The position numbers were made by a program, and so were the translations under genes. The notes below the pieces were generated by a model, which was not told where the DNA came from, searched no databases, and saw only the letters and a list, made by a program, of their open reading frames with translations. Shown piece by piece: positions 9,323-17,162 of a stretch of DNA of 64,000 nt. Every line of letters begins with the position of its first letter. Position 1 is the first letter of the stretch. Origin of the DNA: CAVUCH01 sp963763095 (lineage in GTDB: Bacteria > Acidobacteriota > Vicinamibacteria > Vicinamibacterales > JAENWD01); contig CAVXNR010000011.1 in assembly GCA_963763095.1 (NCBI GenBank), forward strand, positions 62,001 through 126,000, in the 5' to 3' direction.

Positions 9323-9351
9323 GGGTCGAATCCCTCTGGGGATTCGAACCC
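9323..9351. repeat. tRNA T-arm-like inverted repeat (possible att remnant)
   Basis: GGGTCGAATCCCTCT at 9323-9337 matches the 3' part of tRNA-Ser at 6601-6616 (GGGTTCGAATCCCTCT) except for one missing T. It is followed immediately by GGGGATTCGAACCC (9338-9351), the same T-arm sequence in reverse orientation, making a hairpin. It could be a degenerate attachment site marking the far end of the tRNA-adjacent insert, but only 15 bases match and the rest of the acceptor stem is absent. Confidence 0.35.
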
Positions 9352-9354
9352 GCT

Positions 9355-9552
9355 CTAGTCGTCCTCCTGCCACCGGATGACCATGTCGCGTGGCACATCA
9401 GCCGCAATCGGTTGCGGCGCCACCCGCGGCCGGCACGACCCATCGTGAGCGCATCCTTTCTTCTTCGTTGCCGGGGCGACGGCCGTCCACGGCCGCGTCC
9501 GGATGACGTAGTGCTCATCGCCGTCGGCGGGCCGCAGTTCTGTGAAGCGCAC
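9355..9552 (-). CDS. Small hypothetical protein
   Basis: A 65-residue reading frame with no homologue I recognise. The composition looks protein-like (MRFTELRPADGDEHYVIRTR, then a KKKGC..C segment, ending MVIRWQEDD) and unlike the Arg/Ser-rich shadow frames around it. The start is a GTG without a clear ribosome binding site. It is convergent with the broken SDR and lies upstream of the YihY gene on the same strand. Confidence 0.35.
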   Translation of the reverse strand: MRFTELRPADGDEHYVIRTRPWTAVAPATKKKGCAHDGSCRPRVAPQPIAADVPRDMVIRWQEDD

Positions 9553-9669
9553 CGACGCGCGGCCGCGACCCTTGACGCGCCCAGGACATGACCTAACGAC
9601 TTGTTCTGCGTCGTGCCGCCGCCGGGATGGCGCGCGGCGACGGCGCCACCACGCTAAAACGGTAAGTGG

Positions 9670-10686
9670 TCATGCCGGCCGGCGCCGCCACGGCACCGCG
9701 AGCGATCGGTGATGCGGAACGATCTGCGCGCCGTACGTGTTCGCGAAGATGCGCGTCAGCTCCGCGCCGAAGAAGAACACCTGCGTGGAGTAATACACCC
9801 ACAACAGCAAGGCCAGGACGCTAGCGGCCGTGCCGTAGACCGATCCGCTGGCGGCTGTTCCCAGAAAGATCGACAGCGCCATCGTGCCTGCCGTGAAGAA
9901 GAACGCGGTGGCCACCGCGCCGATGACGGCGTCTCCCCAGGCGACGTGCGCGTCCGGGACTGTTTTATACAGGAGCGTGAACATGGCGGCCATCAACGCG
10001 AAGCTCAGGGCGAAGTTGATGATCTGCAGTACGGCCGCCGGAATCGGCAACCAGCCTTGAAAATACGTCGCCGCGGCGGCAACGACCGTGTTCACTACGA
10101 GCGACGCGAGGACGAGCAGGCCAGCTCCCACGACAATGAGGAACGCGTACAACCTGTCGCCAGCCGTTGCGCGAATCGCCGCGAGGACGCCTGCTTCCGT
10201 CGATGGAGGCTGCTGCACCCGCCAGACGACGTTCAGCGAGTGGCGAAGCTCGCTGACCAGTGCCGACGTGCCGAGAAAGAGCGTGAGCAGGCCGGCGGCC
10301 GTTGTGACGATTCCCCCCGTCGGCGTCGCCGCCTGCTTGAGCATCAACTGCGCCGCTTCGGCGCCTTTGGGGCTGAGAAAGCGCTCGAGCCACGGCGCAA
10401 CCTGGCCGGTGGCGGCGGCGTGGCCGATGAACAATCCAACAACGCCCGTTATGACAATCAGCACCGGCGCGACCGAGAACAGCGTGAAATACGCGAGTGC
10501 CGCACCGAGGCGGGCAGCGCCATCAGAGGACCAGTCGTTGTAGGTCGTTGTGAGCAGCGAAAGGATCTGGCGCGGCCGCAGCGCAAGCACCGCCCGGAAC
10601 TGCCTCGTCGGACCGTAACTGCGCTGCAGGTTCAGCTTGCGCGAAGGTTGGTCCCGGACGGCTGACTCGGAAACTCCGTCAGACAT
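9670..10686 (-). CDS. YihY/BrkB family inner-membrane protein
   Basis: A YihY/BrkB-family membrane protein (338 aa), once called ribonuclease BN; a nuclease role has not held up and the function is unknown, possibly transport or envelope integrity. Six hydrophobic segments are visible, among them YFTLFSVAPVLIVITGVVGL, YAFLIVVGAGLLVLASLVVN and VLALLLWVYYSTQVFFFGAE, with family-typical residues in GAALAYFTLFSVAP and the final YYSTQVFFFGAELT. I choose the ATG at 10686 because CCGGAGGTCGAAC precedes it; the frame is open for 7 further codons. The first about 40 residues are hydrophilic and basic. It appears intact and stands alone. Confidence 0.9.
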   Translation of the reverse strand: MSDGVSESAVRDQPSRKLNLQRSYGPTRQFRAVLALRPRQILSLLTTTYNDWSSDGAARLGAALAYFTLFSVAPVLIVITGVVGLFIGHAAATGQVAPWLERFLSPKGAEAAQLMLKQAATPTGGIVTTAAGLLTLFLGTSALVSELRHSLNVVWRVQQPPSTEAGVLAAIRATAGDRLYAFLIVVGAGLLVLASLVVNTVVAAAATYFQGWLPIPAAVLQIINFALSFALMAAMFTLLYKTVPDAHVAWGDAVIGAVATAFFFTAGTMALSIFLGTAASGSVYGTAASVLALLLWVYYSTQVFFFGAELTRIFANTYGAQIVPHHRSLAVPWRRRPA

Positions 10687-10781
10687 GTTCGACCTCCGGA
10701 GCTTCACGCATGCGAGTTCGGCACCAATGCTGGCCTGTAGCTCGCGAATGGGTGAGTTGGCCGAACGGGTGAGTTGGTGCT

Positions 10782-11054
10782 TTGGTCAGAATGGAAATCA
10801 GCTTTGAAATAGGTGCGGATGCCCAAGACTTACACCGATCGTCGGCTGGCCGATCGTCGGCGACAAGCGCGAGCTTGCCGGCGCTCGACCCATCCCCCAC
10901 CACACCAGCGACTCACGTTTCATGTCCGAGCTGCCGCGGGAGATCGTCACGACCGAGGTGGGCTCGGCTGAGGCCGCGTGGGTCGTGGTGGTTCATGTGC
11001 GACACATGCGCTCACCTCTGGGACGAGTGCGGGCGGCGGCACGGCACACCCTGA
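10782..11054 (+). CDS. Small zinc-ribbon protein, copy A (start uncertain)
   Basis: The C-terminal half encodes a treble-clef or zinc-ribbon pattern: CPSC, about 21 residues, WWFMCDTCAHLWDE. This CxxC-x(n)-[WY]xxC-x-x-C-x-x-[LV]-W layout recurs in three other small ORFs of this window (11259-11405, 20248-20469, 26405-26590). The frame begins at a TTG at 10782, but the stretch before the first CxxC is Ser/Ala/Pro-rich and may be untranslated; there is no obvious nearer start with a ribosome binding site. No function is known; binding of nucleic acid or a protein partner would be a guess. Confidence 0.45.
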   Translation: MVRMEISFEIGADAQDLHRSSAGRSSATSASLPALDPSPTTPATHVSCPSCRGRSSRPRWARLRPRGSWWFMCDTCAHLWDECGRRHGTP

Positions 11055-11085
11055 GCCTGCCCGCAACGGGCCGCCCGGCCTGGTA

Positions 11086-11241
11086 GTGGTCAAATTTCCG
11101 CGCACGACGTCGCCCAGCTCACGCACCGCCGAATTGCATGCCCAAAACGGCGTGGCCACGGCCCTCATCGTCTTTGCCCTCATTCTGATGATCGTTGGCG
11201 CGGTAGTTTGGCTGCGTAGCAATCCGGGCTCACGGAGCTGA
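11086..11241 (+). CDS. Small single-span membrane protein, hypothetical
   Basis: Starting from a GTG at 11086, the frame encodes about 51 residues with one strong membrane segment, VATALIVFALILMIVGAVVW, followed by a short basic tail. I do not recognise it. The start codon is uncertain and there is no clear ribosome binding site. It overlaps no other credible gene and is followed by the convergent zinc-ribbon copy B. Confidence 0.35.
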   Translation: MVKFPRTTSPSSRTAELHAQNGVATALIVFALILMIVGAVVWLRSNPGSRS

Positions 11242-11258
11242 TGGTGCCAAGCGGTACT

Positions 11259-11405
11259 TCACGCGGCTGTCGGCTCCGCGTCCGGCAGCACATGCCAGAC
11301 GGCCCTGCAGTTGAGGCAGTGGCAGACCGTGATGGTCTTCCTGTTCACCGCCTTGACCTCGGTAGAGGTGCAAAGCGGACACGCAGTGCAGTCAGTGGTT
11401 GTCAT
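11259..11405 (-). CDS. Small zinc-ribbon protein, copy B
   Basis: A 48-residue protein beginning MTTTDCTACPLC and containing a second pair CHCLNCRAVWHV: two CxxC knuckles about 18 residues apart followed by a conserved Trp, the layout shared with copies A, C and D. The ATG at 11405 is the first start that leaves a compact domain; the frame is open upstream. No ribosome binding site stands out. Function unknown. Confidence 0.5.
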   Translation of the reverse strand: MTTTDCTACPLCTSTEVKAVNRKTITVCHCLNCRAVWHVLPDAEPTAA

Positions 11406-11911
11406 GGCTGCCCAGGCACAGCAATCGCTGAGCCAACGCGGCCATTGACACTCATAATGTTCAGGTGAACATCGGTGCTCATCCGCGGCGTGGCATCCTT
11501 GACGTTGACCCTGGCGCACGGCAGCCAACTGCCGATAGCCCTCAGCGGTAACGGTACGGCCGTGATGGCCGGGAATGCGGTGTGGAGCGAGGACGAAGTA
11601 GTGATGCCATGAACGATGCGCCGTCGTGTGGTGGGTCCCGCGCCGAGCGCGAGGATTTGAGGCGGCACCGGGGCTGAACGCTCTCTGTCAGCGGCGGTCC
11701 ACAAGGCGTCCGTCGGCCTGGCATTGGCAATCGGATCGGAACATCCCGCAGAGGCGACCTGGCATCGTCATCGTCCGTGGCATGACAAGAACACCGGTCG
11801 CCTGCCGCCCTTGGGCATCGTCACAGCCCACCGCCTCTCCCGAGGAGGAAAACTCGGTAGTGTCTCAGTTCGATTGAGCGACTGACACGCAGGTTCGCTA
11901 ACTTGCCCTGA
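11406..11911. other. Region without a supported gene
   Basis: About 500 bases in which frames are short and Arg/Ser/Pro-rich. I see no conserved motif, strong ribosome binding site, tRNA or clear terminator. An imperfect palindrome with arms GTGTC..AGT and ACTGACAC is at about 11853-11886, of unknown meaning. Confidence 0.5.
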
Positions 11912-12169
11912 TCAGGCTATGGAGTTCAGGATCGATCGCTTGGGTTTCACACCCTTCGGCAAATTCGGATGAATGTACTTGGCAAAAAACTGGGCGGCGT
12001 CGGCCTGCGATTCCCAGATCTCGAAGACGCGCCACACATCGCCGGCCGGTCCCGCTCCATGCGCGATGAAGCCCTTCGCCTGTTGAATGGCCGGGCCCAA
12101 TGCGGCGATCATGCGGTCATACCCTTCCTGCGTTTGGCCAGGAACGTCAGCGGTCACAAGCACAGCCAT
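11912..12169 (-). CDS. Antibiotic biosynthesis monooxygenase-like (dimeric alpha/beta barrel) protein
   Basis: An 85-residue single-domain protein of the dimeric alpha/beta-barrel superfamily (ABM-like). It starts MAVLVTADVPGQTQEGYDRM, has a central GFIAHGAGPAGDVWRVFEIW and a following helix QADAAQFFAKYIHPNLP, the usual strand-helix-strand order. GGAGGAGAT precedes the ATG at 12169, one of the best ribosome binding sites in this stretch. Members act as quinone or heme monooxygenases or simple binding proteins; the reaction here cannot be told. It is intact. Confidence 0.75.
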   Translation of the reverse strand: MAVLVTADVPGQTQEGYDRMIAALGPAIQQAKGFIAHGAGPAGDVWRVFEIWESQADAAQFFAKYIHPNLPKGVKPKRSILNSIA

Positions 12170-12182
12170 ATCTCCTCCAATT

Positions 12183-12342
12183 GGCGACCGAGTTTGGTGC
12201 CGGAGCTATCGTTGGCGTCGGATGGGACATTCGCGTCGGCCGTAACGTCAGTCTTACACCCTTTTACAACGGCTTCGCGATGGCCAATGACACCGTTGAC
12301 GCCAACGTGGGCCAGCTTGGCCTTGCTGTCACGATCCATTGA
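12183..12342 (+). pseudogene. C-terminal fragment of an outer-membrane beta-barrel protein
   Basis: The frame reads ATEFGAGAIVGVGWDIRVGR, then NVSLTPFYNGFAMAND and the closing strand VGQLGLAVTIH before a TGA. Alternating hydrophobic residues and this type of ending are seen in the last strands of acidobacterial outer-membrane barrels. Everything upstream of about 12183 is unrelated (the divergent ABM gene starts at 12169), so the N-terminal bulk is lost. I treat it as a gene remnant. Confidence 0.55.
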
Positions 12343-12575
12343 CTCGAGCAGCGCCCGCTCGGTCATCGTCGTTGCACCAGCTCTCGACAGAATCAACGCT
12401 GCACAATGCCCCGGAACGCTCGCCAGAGGGGACAACCTCACCCCCACTGGCGCTAATCCCTATATTGCGTTTCCGTTCGTTGGTCACGAAACCTTGCACT
12501 ACACGCTGGGAGTGAAGGGCTGCCTGACTGCCGGCCTGAGCGTTCGTAATTTCTCAATCAAGAAGAGTGGTTGTC

Positions 12576-12821
12576 GTGAATAAGACGGCGAAATCTACTG
12601 GCATTTCCCTGTTGGCCCTTACGTGTTCACTGACATTGTCGCCATGCGCCAGTCCAGTCGCACCCGCCGCGAAGCCAGCCAACTTCTACGAAACGGTTCG
12701 CAGCGACGCAGAGAAGTTTTGGGCGGGCTATTTTTCGTCGCAGCTCGGTAGGACATACACGCCGATTTCCAAAATGCAGTTGGTGTGCCTCTCGGCTCCG
12801 AATGACGTCCCCCCGTCTTGA
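12576..12821 (+). pseudogene. Secreted protein N-terminal fragment cut by an IS end
   Basis: From the GTG at 12576 the frame gives a signal peptide (ISLLALTCSLTLSPCASP) and then NFYETVRSDAEKFWAGYF and GRTYTPISKMQLV. The F-W..F...Y.P spacing resembles the start of YpfJ-like neutral zinc metallopeptidases, but the fragment is too short to be sure. The native sequence stops at 12802, where the inverted end of an IS3-family element begins; the last codons and the stop belong to the IS. AGAAGAG lies 8 bases upstream of the GTG. No clear continuation is readable after the far IS end. Confidence 0.5.
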
Positions 12822-12834
12822 GTAGCAGTCGGCT

Positions 12835-12968
12835 TTAGAGTCCGGCGGTGACTGTATCCGTTTCCTTAACCAGCTGTCTTCCGTACGCGGCGGGCGTCAG
12901 CCCGCCGAGTCTCTTCTTCGGTCGCTCTTTGTTGTACTCCCGTCGCCACGCCTCGGTAACGATTTCTG
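12835..12968 (-). pseudogene. IS3-family transposase OrfB, C-terminal fragment
   Basis: Reading the minus strand gives EIVTEAWRREYNKERPKKRL, GGLTPAAYGRQLVKE and a stop, the standard C-terminus of IS3-family OrfB (integrase-catalytic-domain tail with the R-Y-N..RPH-like..L..LTPAEY pattern). No DDE catalytic residues remain. It lies just inside the left inverted repeat in the expected orientation. Confidence 0.85.
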
Positions 12969-13266
12969 CATGATCGTGTTCGAGCAATCGCCGCGAGCGC
13001 CGTGGTCCGTCTTCCAGTGGCGTCGGGGGCCATTACCGCAGGCGTTGACGAGCGAAAAGTGCTACCGACCCATGATTGTCAGGTGTGCAACCTTGAACAC
13101 CCCCTCAAGAGCGGAGCTGATATTGTGCCGCGTGATTCGGCCACTCGGCGTCCCCAGTCGTGGGACTCCAAAATGGAAATACCGGTTTAGGAGGTGCGCG
13201 GTACCGACGTCATAGAGACGCAGGGCCGCAGCGAAGGCGGGGGAACCCGCACAAGGAGGAATGAAC

Positions 13267-13794
13267 ATGCGCTCGACAATCCAACGCTCGGTCCGGGGTC
13301 TGGCTCTGTTCTCCGTGCTCGCCGGCACGATGGCGCTTGCGACGGGAGATGTCGCGAGTGCGGCTGAGGCGAACGGGCAACAGGATCGCAACTCCCAAGC
13401 GAAACGAATCGAGGGGGCGTGGCTGTTGCAGGTCACGGTCGTTGGCTGCACAGACGAGCTCCCAACGGGAAGGACCTTCCGGTCCCTTCTCACGTTCGCA
13501 CAAGGAGGAACGCTGACGAACACCACGACGGGGATCAACCCCGCGGTGCGCACGCCTGGGCTCGGCACCTGGAAAAGAACCGGCGACCACACGTTCAGCG
13601 GCGTGGTGGCAGTCTTCCTGTTCGACTCCACCGGTGTCTGGACTATGACGCAGACAATCACGAGCATGGTGAAAATCGGAACCGACCCGGACGAGCTCAC
13701 AGGCTCCACCGAGGTCCATTTCTTCGACACCGGGGACAACGAGATCCTCTCTATGAGAGCGTGCGCAACCGTTAGCGGCCGTCGCGTGGGCTGA
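13267..13794 (+). CDS. Secreted hypothetical protein inside the IS ends
   Basis: A 175-residue protein with a Sec signal peptide (RSVRGLALFSVLAGTMALA, cleavage after about residue 30). The mature part is predicted beta-rich, with RIEGAWLLQVTVVGC, FRSLLTFAQGGTLTNTTTGI, GLGTWKRTGDHTFSGVV and TGSTEVHFFDTGDNEI; it resembles lipocalin-like secreted proteins of unknown role, with two Cys that may pair. The ATG at 13267 is chosen over 13261 because AGGAGG is 7-8 bases upstream of it. The gene is intact and sits between the inverted repeats of the IS3-type element, so it is passenger DNA. Confidence 0.7.
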   Translation: MRSTIQRSVRGLALFSVLAGTMALATGDVASAAEANGQQDRNSQAKRIEGAWLLQVTVVGCTDELPTGRTFRSLLTFAQGGTLTNTTTGINPAVRTPGLGTWKRTGDHTFSGVVAVFLFDSTGVWTMTQTITSMVKIGTDPDELTGSTEVHFFDTGDNEILSMRACATVSGRRVG

Positions 13795-13985
13795 GTTGAT
13801 GAGCGAAGACGGCTGAGACCTGCGAGGCGCGACGATTTCGCCGTGGCATTCCAGTTTCGGCGGGATCGTGCGCGGCGTGGGGCCGTCGATCGGGTCGAAG
13901 ACCGAGCCCCGATCTGCTGTTCGAACCGGTCACGCCAGTCCGCTCGGCGGTGCGTGTCCTGAGCGCGGCGACGATGCGCGATGCG

Positions 13986-14156
13986 TCAACGACGAAGCGT
14001 GAACTGGGTCCCCCCACTGACTGCGGGTCGCCTGGACGAGCCGTGAACGCGGGGAGCGGGGCGTTGGCGGTGTCGGTGATGTAATTTCAAAGGTGCGACA
14101 GACCGATGTTTCGGGATAAGGCCGCTGAGCACAGCCAGTGCGATGCTCCAGCCCAT
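13986..14156 (-). CDS. Small hypothetical protein inside the IS ends
   Basis: A 56-residue frame starting MGWSIALAVLSGLIPKHRS with an excellent ribosome binding site (AAAGGAGGCGGAC) before the ATG at 14156. The first 13 residues are hydrophobic, after which it becomes Arg/His/Pro-rich, so it may be the start of a once longer membrane protein now truncated. I do not recognise it. Confidence 0.35.
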   Translation of the reverse strand: MGWSIALAVLSGLIPKHRSVAPLKLHHRHRQRPAPRVHGSSRRPAVSGGTQFTLRR

Positions 14157-14213
14157 GTCCGCCTCCTTTCGGCTCTCACACCTCGCTGACGGCGCGCCAC
14201 CGGAAAGCGACAC

Positions 14214-14357
14214 TCATTGCGCCGCCTGTCTCCGCGCGTTCAGCGCCTCCCACGCGGCATCGTAGGCCGCTTTGGCGTCGTCTTCGTTATCCACCACGCC
14301 GGCATCGGCCTCGCGCAGGAAGCCCACAATCTGCCCTTCGGTGAATCGCTTCTTCAT
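14214..14357 (-). pseudogene. IS3-family OrfA N-terminus fused to a foreign tail
   Basis: Begins MKKRFTEGQIVGFLREADAG, the unmistakable start of IS3-family OrfA (helix-turn-helix subunit). After residue 21 the sequence changes to VDNEDDAKAAYDAAWEALN and ends QAAQ, a helical tail with nothing of OrfA in it; the expected HTH core is missing. The 47-residue ORF is a junction product marking where foreign DNA replaced the IS interior. Confidence 0.75.
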
Positions 14358-14427
14358 CGTCCGGTCCCTTTTCGATAGGCCGGACTCTAAACCGAAACGC
14401 TACTCAAAAGTGGGGGGACGTCACGAA

Positions 14428-14762
14428 CACGTGAGTTTCGCCGCGTGACGTGGGACCGCCACGGACAAAACTCGTCAGTATTGCTGTGCAGCCCTGTAGA
14501 GAACTGAGCACCGCTCCGATAGAACCCCAAGACCATTCTTAAGAGGCGACGGTGCAGGCTGCCCGCCGCCGTTCTCGCAGGAGTTGCTGCGGTTCCCTTC
14601 GGGACACACCTGAAGGAGCGCATTCGCTCGGGTTCTCGCTCATTGGTTATGGCTCCAGTAACCGAGCCAAACCCGCCGCGATCTCGGGGGCGTCCCCGTG
14701 TGAGCCCCCAGGGGAGTGGTAGCCGCACGGGTGGGGGCTCTCTAAAGGATTCGGAGTTGAAG
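14428..14762 (+). promoter_or_regulatory. Leader of the beta-helix gene with a strong hairpin
   Basis: No gene is visible here. Close to the next start, GAGCCCCCA (14702-14710) and TGGGGGCTC (14732-14740) form a perfect 9-bp stem with a 21-base loop, and GGTTA/TAACC (14645-14663) forms a smaller stem upstream. They lie 23 bases before the ATG at 14763 with its GGAGTTGAAG ribosome binding site. I cannot match it to a known riboswitch class; it may be a structured 5' leader or an attenuator. Confidence 0.4.
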
Positions 14763-16697
14763 ATGGGTAAGGTAAGGTTTACCAGAATCATTCTGGTGTG
14801 TTGGGTATTGTTTGGTCTTGCGGCAGCGACTTCGGTACCGACGTTGGCCGTAACTCCGGCGTTGACCGTGACTCCGTCGTCGGTAACCCTGCAAAAGGGA
14901 CAGACAGTCCAGCTCCAAGCGAATAAAACTGGTGTGAAATGGTCGTCGTCCAATGTGGCCATCGCCACGGTGAGCACCGCCGGGCTGGTGCGGGCGATTG
15001 CACTTGGGAAAGCGACCATCGTTGCGAGGGTCAAGAACGAACAGGCGTCCTCGGCGATCTCCGTCGTAGCCCCTCCGCCGCCGCCGCCGCCGCTGACCAT
15101 TACGTGTCCGACGGTGCAGCCTGTGACGGCGGCGTCTTCAGACGGGGCTGTGGTGACGTGGCCGCTCCCGACTACGACGGGCGGGGTACAGCCCGTTACC
15201 GTCTCCACGAACCCTGCGTCAGGGAGCAAGCTCCCGGTGGGGACGACGACGGTCACCGGGTCGGCGAGTTCATCGGATGGGCAATCGCGGACGTGCACGT
15301 TTCCCGTGACCGTCAACCCGCCTCCTCCGCCGCCGCTGACCATTACGTGTCCGACGGTGGAGCCTGTGACGGCGGAGTCTTCAGACGGGGCTGTGGTGAC
15401 GTGGCCGCTCCCGACTACGACGGGCGGGGTACAGCCCGTTACCGTCTCCACGAACCCTGCGTCAGGGAGCAAGCTCCCGGTGGGGACGACGACGGTCACC
15501 GGGTCGGCGAGTTCATCGGATGGGCAATCGCGGACGTGCACGTTTCCCGTGACCGTCAACGAGCCTCCGCCGCCGCCTCCACCACCGGAATACTGCCCTA
15601 CGGGCTCCGTTGAGGTTACACCGGGGATGGACATGCAGCTGGCCGTGAACGCCAATCCAACGGGCACGACGTTCTGCCTCAAGGCGGGTACACACGTACA
15701 GCAGACGGTCATTCCGAAGACGGGCAACACCTTCGTCGGCGAGCCGGGGGCCATCATGGACGGCGAGGACGTGGCCAAGTACGCCTTCCAGACCCTGACG
15801 GTCTCGTCCACCGGTGTCACGATTCGGAGCCTTGAGATCACCCGGTACGCGTCTCCGAACCAGCACGGGGCAATCACTGGCGATAACGGTACGAACTGGC
15901 TGGTGGAGGATCTGAGCGTCCATCACAACCGGTACATCGGGATTCGCTCGGGGCCGGGATGGACCGTCCGCGGCAACAAGGTCTACCAGAATGGAGTCGT
16001 GGGCATCACGGGGTTCCGTGCACACGGCACGTTGGTCGAAGACAACGAGGTCTACGAGAACAACGCGTCGCAAGCCCCGGAAGAGCCGGTGAGCGCGTCT
16101 GCGTCGGGCATGAAGTTCGGCGAGACTGGCACGCTGATCATCCGGAACAACTTCGTCCACCACAACTTCGCGAAAGGCATCTGGATCGATCACTGCCGGA
16201 GCGGCAACCTTGTGATCGGCAACACTGCGACGGACAACGTGGACGACGGGATCATGGTGGAAGTCTCGGCGCAAACCCGCGTGACCGGAAACACTGTTGA
16301 GCGCAATGCTATCGGGAAGGGGTTTCCGTCGGCTGGCATCAAGGTCGCGAGTTCGCGAGACGTTGAGATCGACCACAACATCGTGCGGGACAATGCGCGA
16401 GGCATCATGGGGAATCAATCCGTGACGATGTCTCCGCTACCGGGAGAGACTGGTACGTTACGGCTGGAGAATCTCAACGTTCACGACAACACCATCCGGA
16501 TGCTGGTTGGGATCACGGGGCTCGCATCGACGGCAGGCAATCCGGAGACGTTTACGACGTGGAACAACCGCTTCTCGGACAACACGTGCTTCGTGCCGTC
16601 GGATACCGGCGCGTGGTGGTTCTGGGACACGAACAAGATGTGGGCTGAGTGGCAGGCTTTGGGACAGGATGTGACGGGTTCGATGACCGTCAACTGA
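14763..16697 (+). CDS. Secreted right-handed beta-helix protein with BIG2 and two HYR repeats
   Basis: A 644-residue exported protein. Order: signal peptide (FTRIILVCWVLFGLAAA, about 1-29); a bacterial Ig-like (BIG2) domain with VTPSSVTLQKGQTVQL and SNVAIATVSTAGLVRA (30-105); poly-Pro linker; two HYR-like Ig repeats of 81 residues each (about 112-270), nearly identical; another poly-Pro linker; then a parallel beta-helix (about 280-644) with regularly spaced turns such as VRGNKVYQNGVVGITG, LIIRNNFVHHNFAKGIW and VTGNTVERNAIG, as in pectate lyase or NosD-type proteins. Such helices bind or cleave polysaccharides; no catalytic set can be named. Start ATG 14763 has GGAG upstream. It could be a surface adhesin or polysaccharide lyase. 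Intact. Confidence 0.8.
   Translation: MGKVRFTRIILVCWVLFGLAAATSVPTLAVTPALTVTPSSVTLQKGQTVQLQANKTGVKWSSSNVAIATVSTAGLVRAIALGKATIVARVKNEQASSAISVVAPPPPPPPLTITCPTVQPVTAASSDGAVVTWPLPTTTGGVQPVTVSTNPASGSKLPVGTTTVTGSASSSDGQSRTCTFPVTVNPPPPPPLTITCPTVEPVTAESSDGAVVTWPLPTTTGGVQPVTVSTNPASGSKLPVGTTTVTGSASSSDGQSRTCTFPVTVNEPPPPPPPPEYCPTGSVEVTPGMDMQLAVNANPTGTTFCLKAGTHVQQTVIPKTGNTFVGEPGAIMDGEDVAKYAFQTLTVSSTGVTIRSLEITRYASPNQHGAITGDNGTNWLVEDLSVHHNRYIGIRSGPGWTVRGNKVYQNGVVGITGFRAHGTLVEDNEVYENNASQAPEEPVSASASGMKFGETGTLIIRNNFVHHNFAKGIWIDHCRSGNLVIGNTATDNVDDGIMVEVSAQTRVTGNTVERNAIGKGFPSAGIKVASSRDVEIDHNIVRDNARGIMGNQSVTMSPLPGETGTLRLENLNVHDNTIRMLVGITGLASTAGNPETFTTWNNRFSDNTCFVPSDTGAWWFWDTNKMWAEWQALGQDVTGSMTVN
15093..15560 (+). 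repeat. 243-bp tandem repeat encoding two HYR domains
   Basis: The block starting CTGACCATTACGTGTCCGAC at 15093 recurs at 15336, a period of 243 bases (81 codons). The copies differ at only a few positions near their starts (GTGCAGCC versus GTGGAGCC, GCGGCGTC versus GCGGAGTC) and in the following poly-Pro linker. Near identity at the DNA level, including synonymous sites, indicates recent duplication or ongoing gene conversion. Confidence 0.9.
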
Positions 16698-17162
16698 GAG
16701 TGACATGCTTGCGAATCTCGTAGCCGAAACAGCGACCACGACGGGCAGGTGCAGCGATGGACGGAGGGAGCGGCGACGAGTCAAGCGGAGGGACATCGGC
16801 CCTCCGAATCACTGCAGCCGATTTCGCGTCTCGAACCTCGCGTAATTGAGGATCGACTTGCGGAATGACGCGACTGCTGCGCCAATCGACGACCCAGGGT
16901 CGCGCGGTGTTGTCAACGCATTTTGCGAGGCCGACTGACGTTCACGCCGCGGACCATCACGGGCCTGGGGCCCGTCCGGCAGGCCCACGACTTCTCAGGA
17001 CCGACGCGCTTCGACAAGTTGTTCGCGGGCCTCATCGACAAGCGGCCGGCGTGGCTCGACCCGAATGATCGGGACGGTTGCGAGGAGGCCATCGCCGAGA
17101 TCGACGGGAATTACGGCCGCCTGCTGGAGGCGGCCTACGGAAAAGGTGGTACTTCCCCCAGG
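16698..17162. other. Intergenic stretch with possible gene fragment
   Basis: Nothing firmly identifiable. On the plus strand the frame leading into the kinase reads FDKLFAGLIDKRPAWLDPND and CEEAIAEIDGNYGRLLEAAY, which looks like real protein, so this may be the tail of a lost gene; I do not recognise it. Confidence 0.35.

Larger units (their letters stand above)
12803..14423 (-). mobile_element. IS3-family (IS407-like) element with replaced interior
   Basis: Both ends start TGACGTCCCCCC facing outward. Left end 12803-12846 and right end 14381-14423 are imperfect inverted repeats sharing TGACGTCCCCCC, TTGAGTAGC and TTTAGAGTCCGGC. The bases CGAA flank both ends (12799-12802 and 14424-14427), a 4-bp target duplication as expected for the IS407 group. 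Just inside the left end is the last 44 codons of OrfB; just inside the right end is the start of OrfA. The remaining about 1.25 kb is not transposase: it carries a secreted-protein gene and a small ORF. The element is therefore non-autonomous, and could move only if a related transposase acts in trans. Internal replacement of a normal IS after insertion is the simplest reading. Confidence 0.75.

Noticed and set aside
15093..15560. HYR repeat considered as a mobile or CRISPR-like repeat
   Set aside because: The period is a multiple of three and both copies encode the same Ig-like domain inside one ORF.
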